Shown piece by piece: positions 37,401-44,742 of a stretch of 64,000 bases of DNA. Location of the stretch: the NCBI GenBank assembly GCA_949300515.1, contig CASGEP010000007.1, positions 17,179 to 81,178 on the forward strand, in the 5' to 3' direction. The position numbers and the translations under genes were made by a program. Positions within the stretch are counted from its first letter, which is position 1; each line of letters opens with the position of its first letter. The DNA comes from an uncultured bacterium (GTDB lineage Bacteria > Cyanobacteriota > Vampirovibrionia > Gastranaerophilales > Gastranaerophilaceae). Below the pieces are notes generated by a model that did no database searches, was not told where the DNA came from, and was given only the letters and a program-made list of their open reading frames with translations.

Positions 37401-37454
37401 CCTCTTTCTCCGTACTTTCGAAGCTTGAGCCATACTCCGACGGAGTGGGCGAAA
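37401..37454 (+). repeat. 54-bp direct repeat (copy 2), tRNA tail without a tRNA
   Basis: Matches 37133-37186 over all 54 positions, but the rest of a tRNA is absent upstream. It is followed by another hairpin (GCGCAAGCC / AGGGCTTGCG). Confidence 0.7.
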
Positions 37455-37595
37455 TGCGCAAGCCGGAGTGAGCCTTAAGGGCTTGCGATGAGCAAGACCG
37501 CAAGGCGCAACTATCGATAGGCGACGTAGGAGTTTTGGAACAAAACTCTACAGGAGCAATGCGTAAGATAGAACATACCAACATACACAATTAAT

Positions 37596-37711
37596 AAGAT
37601 CCTGAAACAAGTTCAGGATGACAAAATATCGGGTTCAGGATGACAGTACATTGAATTCAGGATGACGGTACATTGGGTCGGGATGACGGAATAAAAGAAT
37701 TCAAAATGACA
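37596..37711 (+). repeat. Tandem 22-bp TTCAGGATGACA repeats
   Basis: Starts with a CCTGAA / TTCAGG hairpin, followed by five units 22 bp apart of the form (G/A)TTCAGGATGAC with increasing divergence. Single units recur at about 41833-41850, 42273 and 42345-42395, so this is a dispersed family in this genome. Confidence 0.75.
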
Positions 37712-37735
37712 AAATTAAACGTTCTAAATTTTAAC

Positions 37736-37846
37736 GGGGCGCAGGTGCGCTCCCCGGGTTTCGTATCTTAATTCTTTCGGGGCGCACTCCAGGTAGATAT
37801 ACAAAAGTATCCGGCAACAGTGCCCCGTTTTTTAAGATAAACGAAA
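37736..37846. other. Nested hairpins, structured RNA or terminator region
   Basis: GGGGCGCA / TGCGC-CCCC hairpin (37736-37755), then a long hairpin: outer arms TTTCGT-ATCTTAA (37759-37771) and TTAAGAT-AA-ACGAAA (37832-37846), and inside them CGGGGCGCACT / AGTGCCCCG ending in T6 at 37828-37833. The T6 faces the plus strand, where the only upstream gene is tRNA-Ser. It may also end the wHTH gene at 37870 in the other direction. Confidence 0.45.
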
Positions 37847-37869
37847 TTTCACAATAAGCCCGTATATGG

Positions 37870-38469
37870 CTATTTCAACTTTGCGAGTTCTTTTTTTATG
37901 TTTTTATCTTCAAGCACGCATTGAAAAAGCCTTTCTTCCCCGTTTTTGTAATACTTTTTCAGATAATAGTTAAATTTATCTTTTTCTTCTTTTCTATATA
38001 ACTGTTTTATGCCCTTAAGAATGGCTTCTTTGAGCACGTTTATATCATAAGCCAGATTTTCAAAAAAGAGTTCTTCGCTGTCTTGTGCCGGGTTTAAAAT
38101 TTCATACAGAACATCGGGGTTATCGTTCACTTTAATCATTCTGTTTTTGCCCGCGCCGTAATACACTTGTATAAGGCCGTCCGCTTGCAGAGTTTGCAGA
38201 ATAAGTCTTTGTTTATGGGGGGATATGCCTAAATCTTCGCTCATTTTCTCGGTATTGAGCGCAAAACAGTTTAAATCGTAAAAAAGATAGTTTTCCCGCC
38301 CCCTGTTTGCGGATATCTGCATACTAACAAGCTCACAATATACACAAGCCGTTTCAATACCGTATTTTGCGATAAGTTTTCTGTTTACTTTTATATGTCC
38401 GCCGTCATTTGTAATTAATTTCAACAGGGAATTATACTTTTGACTTTGCATAAACCGTTCCTTTGACAT
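37870..38469 (-). CDS. Winged-helix protein, replication-initiator-like
   Basis: 199 residues. Residues about 1-115 look like a winged-helix domain as in plasmid/phage initiators and DnaD-type proteins: KYGIETACVYCELV, then NTEKMSEDLGISPHKQRLILQTLQADGLIQVYYGAGKNRMIKV. The remaining 80 residues are helical and basic. It diverges from the CBASS operon and its promoter region holds the palindrome at 38568. Either an island regulator or a remnant of the mobile element; I cannot decide. Confidence 0.55.
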   Translation of the reverse strand: MSKERFMQSQKYNSLLKLITNDGGHIKVNRKLIAKYGIETACVYCELVSMQISANRGRENYLFYDLNCFALNTEKMSEDLGISPHKQRLILQTLQADGLIQVYYGAGKNRMIKVNDNPDVLYEILNPAQDSEELFFENLAYDINVLKEAILKGIKQLYRKEEKDKFNYYLKKYYKNGEERLFQCVLEDKNIKKELAKLK

Positions 38470-38567
38470 TCCTTTTGGGGCAAAAATATAATATCAGAAA
38501 TTAAATTTTTTAACAACTATTTTCAATTTTTTTTAAAATTTCTTTAAAAATAGAGTCATAGCGCTAA

Positions 38568-38591
38568 AATTTTTTTCCATGGAAAAAAATT
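38568..38591. promoter_or_regulatory. Perfect 24-bp palindrome (candidate operator)
   Basis: Two 12-bp arms meeting at CCA|TGG, with seven T on the left and seven A on the right and AATT ends. It lies 5 nt upstream of the -35 hexamer of the CBASS promoter and about 100 bp before the divergent wHTH gene. Suitable for a homodimeric regulator. Confidence 0.5.
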
Positions 38592-38596
38592 ACATG

Positions 38597-38626
38597 TTGA
38601 CCCATGCTTACAATTTGATGTAATAT
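38597..38626 (+). promoter_or_regulatory. CBASS operon promoter
   Basis: TTGACC at 38597-38602, 18-bp spacer, TAATAT at 38621-38626. The predicted leader is about 130 nt and contains the hairpin GTCGGCAAT / ATTGCCGAC at 38644-38664; GAGGAGG precedes ATG 38768. Confidence 0.55.
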
Positions 38627-38643
38627 AAAAAAATAAAAACAGG

Positions 38644-38664
38644 GTCGGCAATAAAATTGCCGAC
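38644..38664 (+). promoter_or_regulatory. Leader hairpin of the CBASS operon
   Basis: Perfect 9-bp stem GTCGGCAAT / ATTGCCGAC with an AAA loop, just after the predicted start site and without a T-run. Could be a leader RNA structure or a second protein-binding palindrome. Confidence 0.4.
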
Positions 38665-38767
38665 ACAAATAATTCTTCATTTACAGTGTACTTTTTATGT
38701 ACAAAAATGTCAAGGCAGGCCGACTCTGTTTTATACATAAAGTTACGATACAGAGGAGGATATTATT

Positions 38768-39958
38768 ATGCCAAAAGACACTTCAGGCACCAACGCCAAA
38801 AACAACAAGAAAACAAGAGGGAGAATTAAAGCCGGCACGGTTTTTGAACTGTGGTCTAAAGCCGGCGGGCGCTGCGAATTTAGAGGGTGCAACAAACCGC
38901 TGTGGCAGGAAGATTTGACCTGTGTTAAAGTAAATACTTCAAATATTGCCCACATTATTGCGGCGAGCAAAAACGGCCCGCGGGGTGATAAAGACCTTTC
39001 GCCAAAACTTGCGGGAGATATTACAAACCTTATGCTTTTGTGCAAAGAGCACCACACTGACATTATAGATAAAGCACAGGTTGATATTTATACGGTTGAG
39101 AAGCTGCGCCTTATGAAAAAAGAACACGAGGATAGAATTCTTACAGTCACAAGCATTATACCCGAAGCAAAATCAAAAATTGTAAAATACTGTTCTTCAA
39201 TAGGAGAAAGGGCAATTCATATAAGCGGCAAAGAGCTTGCCTGCGCTCTTTTGCCCGACAGATACCCTGACGGGGATATAATAGAGCTGAGCCTTAAATC
39301 TCCTTGGGATGACAGCGAAAAAATATTTTGGGATGTTGAAGAAAAGAGCCTTAGAACACAGTTTAACAAAAAAGTAAAACCATATCTTCAAGATAATACA
39401 ATAAAACACCTTAGCATTTTCGCCCTTGCCCCGCAGCCGCTTTTAATTCTTCTGGGCTCTTTATTCACCGATGTATACGGCGCGGAAGTTTTCCAATTAA
39501 AAAGAACAAACAACAAACAGGATTGGTGCTGGGAAAAAGAATTTGAAGAGCCCGATTTTATTTTTGAAAAACCTGAAAAACTCCGCAAAAAAACGCCCGT
39601 GCTAAATCTTTCTTTAAGCGGGTTAAATCACAACGAAAGGATTGAAAAAATTCTTGGAAATGATTGTGATATTTGGACTATAAAGGTAAAAGAGCCTAAT
39701 ACAAACGTTATAAAGGCAAAAAATCAGCTTTGCGCATTTAAAGAAATTGCAAGGAAAGCTCTTGAAGATATTAAATACAATTACCCTCAAGGCACACCTC
39801 TCAATGTTTTTCCTTTAATGCCCGTAAGCGCAAATGTTGAATTTGGCAGACTCATTTTGCCAAGGGCGGATATGCCGATGAAAATTTACAATATGAATGA
39901 TAAAAGCAAAGATTTTGAATATGCACTGACAATTAATGACAAAGGGAGAGATAAATAA
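38768..39958 (+). CDS. cap5: CBASS effector Cap5 (HNH nuclease + SAVED domain)
   Basis: 396 residues. The N-terminal HNH nuclease has the ββα-metal pattern: CEFRGCN near 36-42, NIAHIIA with His62, ITNLMLLCKEHH with Asn87 and His95/96. From about residue 150 on a SAVED domain follows, the CARF-related sensor of cyclic oligonucleotides, with strands such as HLSIFALAPQPLLILLGSL. In studied Cap5 proteins a cyclic dinucleotide (3'2'-cGAMP) bound by SAVED triggers tetramerisation and degradation of double-stranded DNA, killing the infected cell. First gene of the operon; its stop overlaps the next ATG. Confidence 0.88.
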   Translation: MPKDTSGTNAKNNKKTRGRIKAGTVFELWSKAGGRCEFRGCNKPLWQEDLTCVKVNTSNIAHIIAASKNGPRGDKDLSPKLAGDITNLMLLCKEHHTDIIDKAQVDIYTVEKLRLMKKEHEDRILTVTSIIPEAKSKIVKYCSSIGERAIHISGKELACALLPDRYPDGDIIELSLKSPWDDSEKIFWDVEEKSLRTQFNKKVKPYLQDNTIKHLSIFALAPQPLLILLGSLFTDVYGAEVFQLKRTNNKQDWCWEKEFEEPDFIFEKPEKLRKKTPVLNLSLSGLNHNERIEKILGNDCDIWTIKVKEPNTNVIKAKNQLCAFKEIARKALEDIKYNYPQGTPLNVFPLMPVSANVEFGRLILPRADMPMKIYNMNDKSKDFEYALTINDKGRDK

Positions 39959-41061
39959 TGTTGACAAAAGAGAATTGTGAAATTGAAAAGAAATTAAATC
40001 AAATAGCGCAGGATATCGCCATTCCAGAGGATAAATACAAGGATGCCGAAAAAAGATATGAAGCGCTTGGCGAATGGCTTGCGGGAGAAAATTCCGAGTT
40101 AAAAGAATACAACCCCAAAATATATCCGCAGGGCTCATTTGCGCTTGGCAGCGCAATTAAGCCGCAAGAAGGGTGTGAATATGATGTTGATTTAATCTGT
40201 TTGTTCCAAAAAGGGCTAAATACCTCAAATATCAGCCAAAAAGAGCTTAAAAGGCTTGTCGGCGACAGGATAAAAGCCCATGGCACATATTCAAAACTTC
40301 TTGACCCCAAAGAAGGTTCAAGAAGATGTTGGACGCTGAAATATAATGATGAAAGCAAATTTCATTTGGATATTTTGCCTGCGATACCTGACGAATGGAC
40401 ACATTTTAGTGAAGAAAAATACAGAGCAGGCGCCATAAACCAGGCTATTTTTATCACGGATAAAAAGCACAGAGAATACGAAAATATAACTAAAGACTGG
40501 CTCAAAAGCAATCCGCAGGGCTACATAAACTGGTTTTACAGCCAAATGCACGAGAAAATGATGAGAAATCAAAAATCGCTCCTTGCGGCAAGCGAATCCG
40601 TTAAAGAATTTCCCTCTTATAAAAGGGGCACAACCCTTCAAAAGGCAATTCAGCTTCTTAAATATCACAGGGATATAAACTTTGGGCACGACGAAGACAA
40701 GCCGATTTCAATAATTATAACAACGCTTGCAACAAAGGCTTACAACGGCGAAGATAATCTTTTTGACGCGCTTAAAAACATTTGTGCAAATATGCAAAAT
40801 TATATTGAAATAAGCGAAAACAATGTATACAGGGTGGAAAATCCGGTAAACAGCAAGGAAAATTTTGCCGATAAATGGCAGGAAAACCCGAGAAAAAGAG
40901 AGATTTTCTTTAAATGGCTCAATTCTTTAAATCAGCTTTTTAAAGAATTGCTGAAAGAAAATGCCGACATCTCGCAAACCCTTGATAATGCTTACAGAAG
41001 AAAAATTGTACCCAAGAAAAGCGTTGTATTAAGCGATACCGTTAAGCCGTGGAGCCTGTGA
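39958..41061 (+). CDS. cdn: CD-NTase (cGAS/DncV-like nucleotidyltransferase) of CBASS
   Basis: 367 residues. The nucleotidyltransferase active site is complete: GS motif YPQGSFALGSAI (57-67), Asp76 and Asp78 in YDVDLICLF, and the third Asp in FHLDILP (138). Enzymes of this type make cyclic nucleotides after phage infection; a partner Cap5 effector suggests a clade G-like enzyme making 3'2'-cGAMP (inference). The C-terminus ends KPWSL, not with the glycine seen in enzymes known to be conjugated by Cap2-type E1/E2 proteins. Overlaps cap5 by 1 bp. Confidence 0.88.
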   Translation: MLTKENCEIEKKLNQIAQDIAIPEDKYKDAEKRYEALGEWLAGENSELKEYNPKIYPQGSFALGSAIKPQEGCEYDVDLICLFQKGLNTSNISQKELKRLVGDRIKAHGTYSKLLDPKEGSRRCWTLKYNDESKFHLDILPAIPDEWTHFSEEKYRAGAINQAIFITDKKHREYENITKDWLKSNPQGYINWFYSQMHEKMMRNQKSLLAASESVKEFPSYKRGTTLQKAIQLLKYHRDINFGHDEDKPISIIITTLATKAYNGEDNLFDALKNICANMQNYIEISENNVYRVENPVNSKENFADKWQENPRKREIFFKWLNSLNQLFKELLKENADISQTLDNAYRRKIVPKKSVVLSDTVKPWSL

Positions 41062-41062
41062 G

Positions 41063-41749
41063 ATGAGATATTATAATATAAAGGGCGAATTTAAGGCGCT
41101 GCAAAAAGAGTATCCTTGCCTTGAATTAAAGTACGGTGACGATTTTTATGTAATTGAAGGGTTTATAGGCTTTTCTACCGTTATTTCGGACAAAAAAATC
41201 GAAGATGAATACAAGATAAAACTTCATATACCGAAAAATTACCCGAAGAATATGATATCCGCCTATGAAGCAGGGGGAAGGATTTCCCCCTCCCCCGACA
41301 ACCACAGAAACTCCGACGGAACTCTTTGCATTGGGCTCCCTGTTGAAGTTGCAAGAATTCTTGCACCTAATTACAGATTGATTGACTATGTTGAAAAAAT
41401 TTTAATAGGGTATCTGGCGCAGTATTCATATTTTGAAAAATTCAAACATTGGCCCTTTGGGGAGGCTGCACACGGAACGGAAGGGATTGTTGAATATTAT
41501 AAAGAGAGATATAATCTGCCGGATACAAAAAGCGTGCTTGATTTCCTAAAAATACTGCAAAGCTGCATACAAAACCGGCAAAAAGGATATGAAAGGTGCC
41601 GCTGCGGCTGCGGGAAACTCTATAAAAACTGTAAACGGCAAAGGAAAATTCTTAAATACGGACAGAAAAGTTATGATTATTTAAGCGATATAAAAGCAAT
41701 AGAAGATTGGCTAAAATCTGCCGCTACGCCAAGTTATCCGTCGTTTTGA
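41063..41749 (+). CDS. Stand-alone E2-like ubiquitin-conjugating protein of CBASS with SEC-C-like tail
   Basis: 228 residues. Residues 1-130 follow the prokaryotic E2 pattern: IKLHIPKNYPK, then DNHRNSDGTLCIGLP with the catalytic Cys89 and nearby His81. There is no E1 or JAB protein, so this is a short type II (E2-only) CBASS. At residues 179-190 there is an added CxCxC..YKNC motif like SEC-C, probably zinc-binding. In related systems the E2 primes the CD-NTase; here the enzyme's end lacks glycine. The ATG lies 1 nt after the CD-NTase stop. No terminator on this strand is obvious. Confidence 0.82.
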   Translation: MRYYNIKGEFKALQKEYPCLELKYGDDFYVIEGFIGFSTVISDKKIEDEYKIKLHIPKNYPKNMISAYEAGGRISPSPDNHRNSDGTLCIGLPVEVARILAPNYRLIDYVEKILIGYLAQYSYFEKFKHWPFGEAAHGTEGIVEYYKERYNLPDTKSVLDFLKILQSCIQNRQKGYERCRCGCGKLYKNCKRQRKILKYGQKSYDYLSDIKAIEDWLKSAATPSYPSF

Positions 41750-41832
41750 ACTTGTTTGACAAAGTGTTGAACTTGAAATGACCAAGTGTAATTGTAATGA
41801 CATACCAAGGATGTCAACTATGCAGTGTGCAG

Positions 41833-41862
41833 CTGTCATCCTGAATTTATTTGACAAAGCGA
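41833..41862 (+). repeat. 30-bp inverted repeat, left copy
   Basis: CTGTCATCCTGAATTTATTT with TGACAAAGCGA continuing; the reverse complement occurs at 42366-42395. The pair encloses about 500 bp after the CBASS operon and belongs to the TTCAGGATGACA family. Confidence 0.7.
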
Positions 41863-41886
41863 GGCAAAATTTTAAGCTAAAGTTTT

Positions 41887-41920
41887 GTGTGAGCCTGTCC
41901 GATTAAAGCGCAGAATCTTA
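41887..41920 (+). repeat. 34-bp dispersed repeat, copy 1
   Basis: GTGTGAGCCTGTCCGATTAA followed by AGCGCAGAATCTTA; copy 2 is at 44485-44518 in the same orientation, 2.6 kb away, on the far side of the EamA and exonuclease genes. Confidence 0.7.
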
Positions 41921-41956
41921 GAAGTGGTGCAGTACAAATACAATCAAGATTCACCA

Positions 41957-42036
41957 TAAAAAAAGCCCCTGAAGGAGGGGTTAACTTACATGTTATATAA
42001 TTATTTAACAAGTATAACTATCATAAATGTATTTGC
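41957..42036 (-). ncRNA. Candidate small RNA with strong promoter and terminator
   Basis: On the minus strand a near-consensus promoter, TTGACA (42066-42071) with a 17-bp spacer and TAGAAT (42043-42048), is followed about 70 nt later by a terminator hairpin (AACCCCTCC / AGGGGCTT, 41964-41982) and a T7 run. The transcript would be about 80 nt. Only a 7-codon frame lies in it. It faces the 3' end of the CBASS operon, from which it is separated by the repeats. Confidence 0.45.
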
Positions 42037-42272
42037 ACAGAATTCTAACAAGTTGTATTACTTTTGTCAAATGGTTATTTTTTTATTTATAATATTTTAT
42101 TGCAATATTAATACCATACGGTTATTCTAAAATAAATTTTAGAGTTCTGGTCACAAACATGATAACATGCAATGTTGTGCAGAAACTTAATATATTTTCC
42201 GAGGTTAAGGTGTAAATATATGATAACATTTACAACAGGGCGCAACATTACAAGCTGACTTTCCGCATTAAT

Positions 42273-42326
42273 AAGATCCTGAAACACCGAGTAGGGGCGT
42301 AAAATCTCGTTTCGGCTTCGCCTCAA
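42273..42326 (+). repeat. 54-bp dispersed repeat, forward copy
   Basis: AAGATCCTGAAACACC then G and AGTAGGGGCGTAAAATCTCG through GCTTCGCCTCAA. The inverted copy at 44422-44475 differs at one base (G/A). The forward copy has split a TTCAGGATGACA unit. This stretch is part of a 728-bp gap (41750-42477) made almost wholly of repeats and the small RNA. Confidence 0.75.
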
Positions 42327-42365
42327 CTGATTTTCCAGCCAGTTCAGGATGACAAAAATTTTGGT

Positions 42366-42395
42366 TCGCTTTGTCAAATAAATTCAGGATGACAG
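42366..42395 (-). repeat. 30-bp inverted repeat, right copy
   Basis: Reverse complement of 41833-41862 over all 30 positions; ends in TTCAGGATGACAG. Confidence 0.7.
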
Positions 42396-42477
42396 TTGTA
42401 AATCATATTTATACATCCATCGCAGGGAGTCGTCAAATCCTTAGCGGGTTTAAATTTGCGCCATTAATTTGCAAGCA

Positions 42478-43344
42478 TCAGAGCAAAATAACGGCGGCAG
42501 AGCCTGCAATCATAATCATCGCGCCCAAAATTTTCCTTTTAAGATTTCTTTCATTAAAATAGCGCCAGCCAAATAGTACGCTCAAAAGGGATGAGAGCTG
42601 AAAGAGAGCAAGCGCGCAGGATACGTTCATTTTCTCAAAAACAATGTTTGTTGAAAACTGCATTAAAAACATACACATACAAAGTGTTAAAAAGCTTGCA
42701 GCGTGGCTTTTTGCGGACACAAAGAAATTTAAAACAATCTTCGACCTTAAAATGACGAGAATAACAAAAGAAAAAAGGGCGCTAAAGAAACACCAGAGCA
42801 CAAAAGAGGTCAAAATATCAGACATTAAAATAATTTTCTTTATAAAAACAGCCTCAAGTGCTGTAAAAACAAGGGCAAGGAGCCTAAATTTTATATCGCG
42901 CCTCAGAAAAATTTTAAATGTGAATTTTTCCCCGCCCGACTCAAAAACAAAATAAGAGCCGAAAATTATTAATAAAATTCCAAAAAACTGCACAAGAGAG
43001 GGGATTTCACCGAGTAATAAAAAGGCGAAAATAACACTTACTATTGATTTATACGAATTAATGGGCCCTAAAACGGAAAGTTCGCCGCACTTTAGTGCCT
43101 CGAGCAAAAACCAGTTGCCGATGGCTCCTACAACGCCTGCAAGTACCACATTTTCCCAAAAATTAAAATCAAACTGCGCCCAGTTAATGAAAAACGAGGG
43201 AATAATGCAAAAAAGACTCAAGAGAAAATACGCAAAAAAGCTTATCCATAAAGGTTTAAAGCCCTTCTGCCCCAGACGTTTTTGTACAACGTTTGAATAC
43301 GGATTTGAAAAAATCCTTGTTAACAGTGCCAAAATCTCAATCAT
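42478..43344 (-). CDS. EamA/DMT-family transporter
   Basis: 288 residues, ten transmembrane helices in two halves as in the drug/metabolite transporter superfamily (RhaT-like, with VLGPINSYKSIVSVIFAFLLLGE and the second half SSLLSVLFGWRYFNERNLKRKILGAMIMIAGS). The substrate is not evident. TATAAT at 43351-43356 (minus strand) lies 6 nt before the ATG, so a leaderless mRNA is expected; the exonuclease on the other strand has the same arrangement, and the two promoters overlap. Confidence 0.85.
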   Translation of the reverse strand: MIEILALLTRIFSNPYSNVVQKRLGQKGFKPLWISFFAYFLLSLFCIIPSFFINWAQFDFNFWENVVLAGVVGAIGNWFLLEALKCGELSVLGPINSYKSIVSVIFAFLLLGEIPSLVQFFGILLIIFGSYFVFESGGEKFTFKIFLRRDIKFRLLALVFTALEAVFIKKIILMSDILTSFVLWCFFSALFSFVILVILRSKIVLNFFVSAKSHAASFLTLCMCMFLMQFSTNIVFEKMNVSCALALFQLSSLLSVLFGWRYFNERNLKRKILGAMIMIAGSAAVILL

Positions 43345-43387
43345 TTTAAAATTATACGCAAAAATTTTTGTATATTATAATAAAATT

Positions 43388-43972
43388 ATGCAATTAAATC
43401 TCAATTTTGAAGAAAATATTAAACTGCCGCGCGCGCCAAAAAGACCGAAAGGCAAGCTTATCGAGGCTTTGCCGGATAATTTCTGCGTTGTTGATATAGA
43501 AACGACAGGCTTTAGCCTTGCAAATGATGAAATAATCGAACTTAGCGCGATTAAAGTCAGAAATTTAGAGAGAATTGCGGATTTTTCAATGCTTATAAAC
43601 CCTAAAAAAGAGATAAGCAGCTTTATATCGGGTTTAACGGGCATAAGCAATGCCATGGTAAAAAATCAGCCCGATATTAAAACGGTAATGAAAAAATTTA
43701 AAGATTTTGTTCAAGACGATATAATTTTAGGCCACAATGTAAGGTTTGACGCCGGTTTTTTGCATCGCGAGATGAGGATAAATTTTGATGAAAATCTCTC
43801 AAATGACCTTGTAGACACGGTTTCGCTTGCTAAAAAAGCTTACAAACTTGAAAATTATAAGCTCTCAACCGTTGCAAAACATTTGAATATCGACACAAAG
43901 GGCGCGCACAGAGGGCTAAAGGACTGTGAAATGACTTATTTGATTTATAAAAATATCAGACTTTTTAAATGA
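43388..43972 (+). CDS. DnaQ-like 3'-5' exonuclease
   Basis: 194 residues from ATG 43388; upstream in-frame sequence is antisense to the EamA gene and should be ignored. Motif I VVDIETTGFSL, motif II GHNVRFDAGFL and motif III HRGLKDCEMT are present (DEDDh). Shorter than the other DnaQ-like protein at 28850 and without extra domains. TATAAT at 43376-43381 is 6 nt before the ATG: leaderless. Confidence 0.85.
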   Translation: MQLNLNFEENIKLPRAPKRPKGKLIEALPDNFCVVDIETTGFSLANDEIIELSAIKVRNLERIADFSMLINPKKEISSFISGLTGISNAMVKNQPDIKTVMKKFKDFVQDDIILGHNVRFDAGFLHREMRINFDENLSNDLVDTVSLAKKAYKLENYKLSTVAKHLNIDTKGAHRGLKDCEMTYLIYKNIRLFK

Positions 43973-44057
43973 GAAACAGCCTGCAGCACAGACAAACCCT
44001 GCGGGCGAGCCGCTTTGTATAACGATTATTCAACTTTCGGGCGATGAACCTTTGTGC

Positions 44058-44420
44058 TTAACGCTCGTAAGACAGTGTATCATACACTTTTGCAACGATT
44101 TTCCACTCGCCGTTAATTTTATTCATTATAAGCAAATCGGTAAATTTGTACCCGTGCCAATTGTCCTCAATGACTCTTACTGCCGCAATTGTTTTCTCAA
44201 GCGTAATTACATCGACCCTTGCAACGTAATCGTCGCCGCATGCACCCATTTTATCTATTGTATCGTAAAAGCCTTGGATAGGGCCTGATTGGTATTCACT
44301 TTCGTTTAATTGCCCGAAAAAATTTGCCTTTTCGCAAAAGTAAGGTTTTACTATTCCGCTGTTGCCGTTTTTAACAGCTTCAATGAACTTTCTTGCAAAC
44401 TTTTCGACCGCATTAAATTC
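44058..44420 (-). pseudogene. NTF2-like (lumazine-binding-type) protein missing its start
   Basis: About 120 codons read EFNAVEKFARKFIEAVKNG ... GPIQGFYDTIDKMGACGDDYVARVDVITLEKT ... GEWKIVAKVYD. This matches the putative lumazine-binding/SnoaL-like fold. The first in-frame ATG is at 44249, in the middle of the domain. The 5' end is replaced by the 54-bp dispersed repeat at 44422-44475, so the original start codon is gone and an in-frame stop lies a few codons above. Translation from a non-standard codon cannot be excluded. Confidence 0.7.
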
Positions 44421-44421
44421 T

Positions 44422-44475
44422 TTGAGGCGAAGCCGAAACGAGATTTTACGCCCCTACTTGGTGTTTCAGGATCTT
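44422..44475 (-). repeat. 54-bp dispersed repeat, inverted copy at the broken gene
   Basis: Reverse complement of 42273-42326 with one difference. It abuts the truncated NTF2-like gene and is followed by the 34-bp repeat at 44485-44518. Confidence 0.75.
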
Positions 44476-44484
44476 AAAAGTGGT

Positions 44485-44518
44485 GTGTGAGCCTGTCCGA
44501 TTAAAGCGCAGAATCTTA
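44485..44518 (+). repeat. 34-bp dispersed repeat, copy 2
   Basis: All 34 positions match 41887-41920. Confidence 0.7.
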
Positions 44519-44742
44519 ACAATTGTATAAGTTTTAACCAAAGCAAATTTATTTATTACCCGAGTAATTTTGGTGATGTGCATTTACATTTAATTTGCTA
44601 ACATATAAATATCGCATACATATATGGAGGAATTAAAGCGGCCGAAAAAGATGTACATGTAAAAAGTTACACGCGTGATGGCGAAAAGATAAAAGAACAT
44701 TGGCGCTCCCGTCCCGGCTCAGGCATAGACGATGTTGCATCT

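Noticed and set aside
37091..37590. Minus-strand frames beginning in the tRNA-Ser region
   Set aside because: They arise from the tRNA and the 54-bp repeat and share no protein-like conservation; the repeat explains their similarity.
37596..37711. CRISPR array
   Set aside because: The period is 22 bp with diverging units and no unique spacers; no cas genes are near.
37736..37846. Retron msr-msd RNA
   Set aside because: No reverse transcriptase gene is in the window.
42108..42377. 89-residue minus-strand frame
   Set aside because: It is composed mostly of the dispersed repeats and has no ribosome binding site.
43061..43387. In-frame extension of the exonuclease gene
   Set aside because: This part is antisense to the EamA gene; the exonuclease motif begins after ATG 43388, which has its own -10 element.
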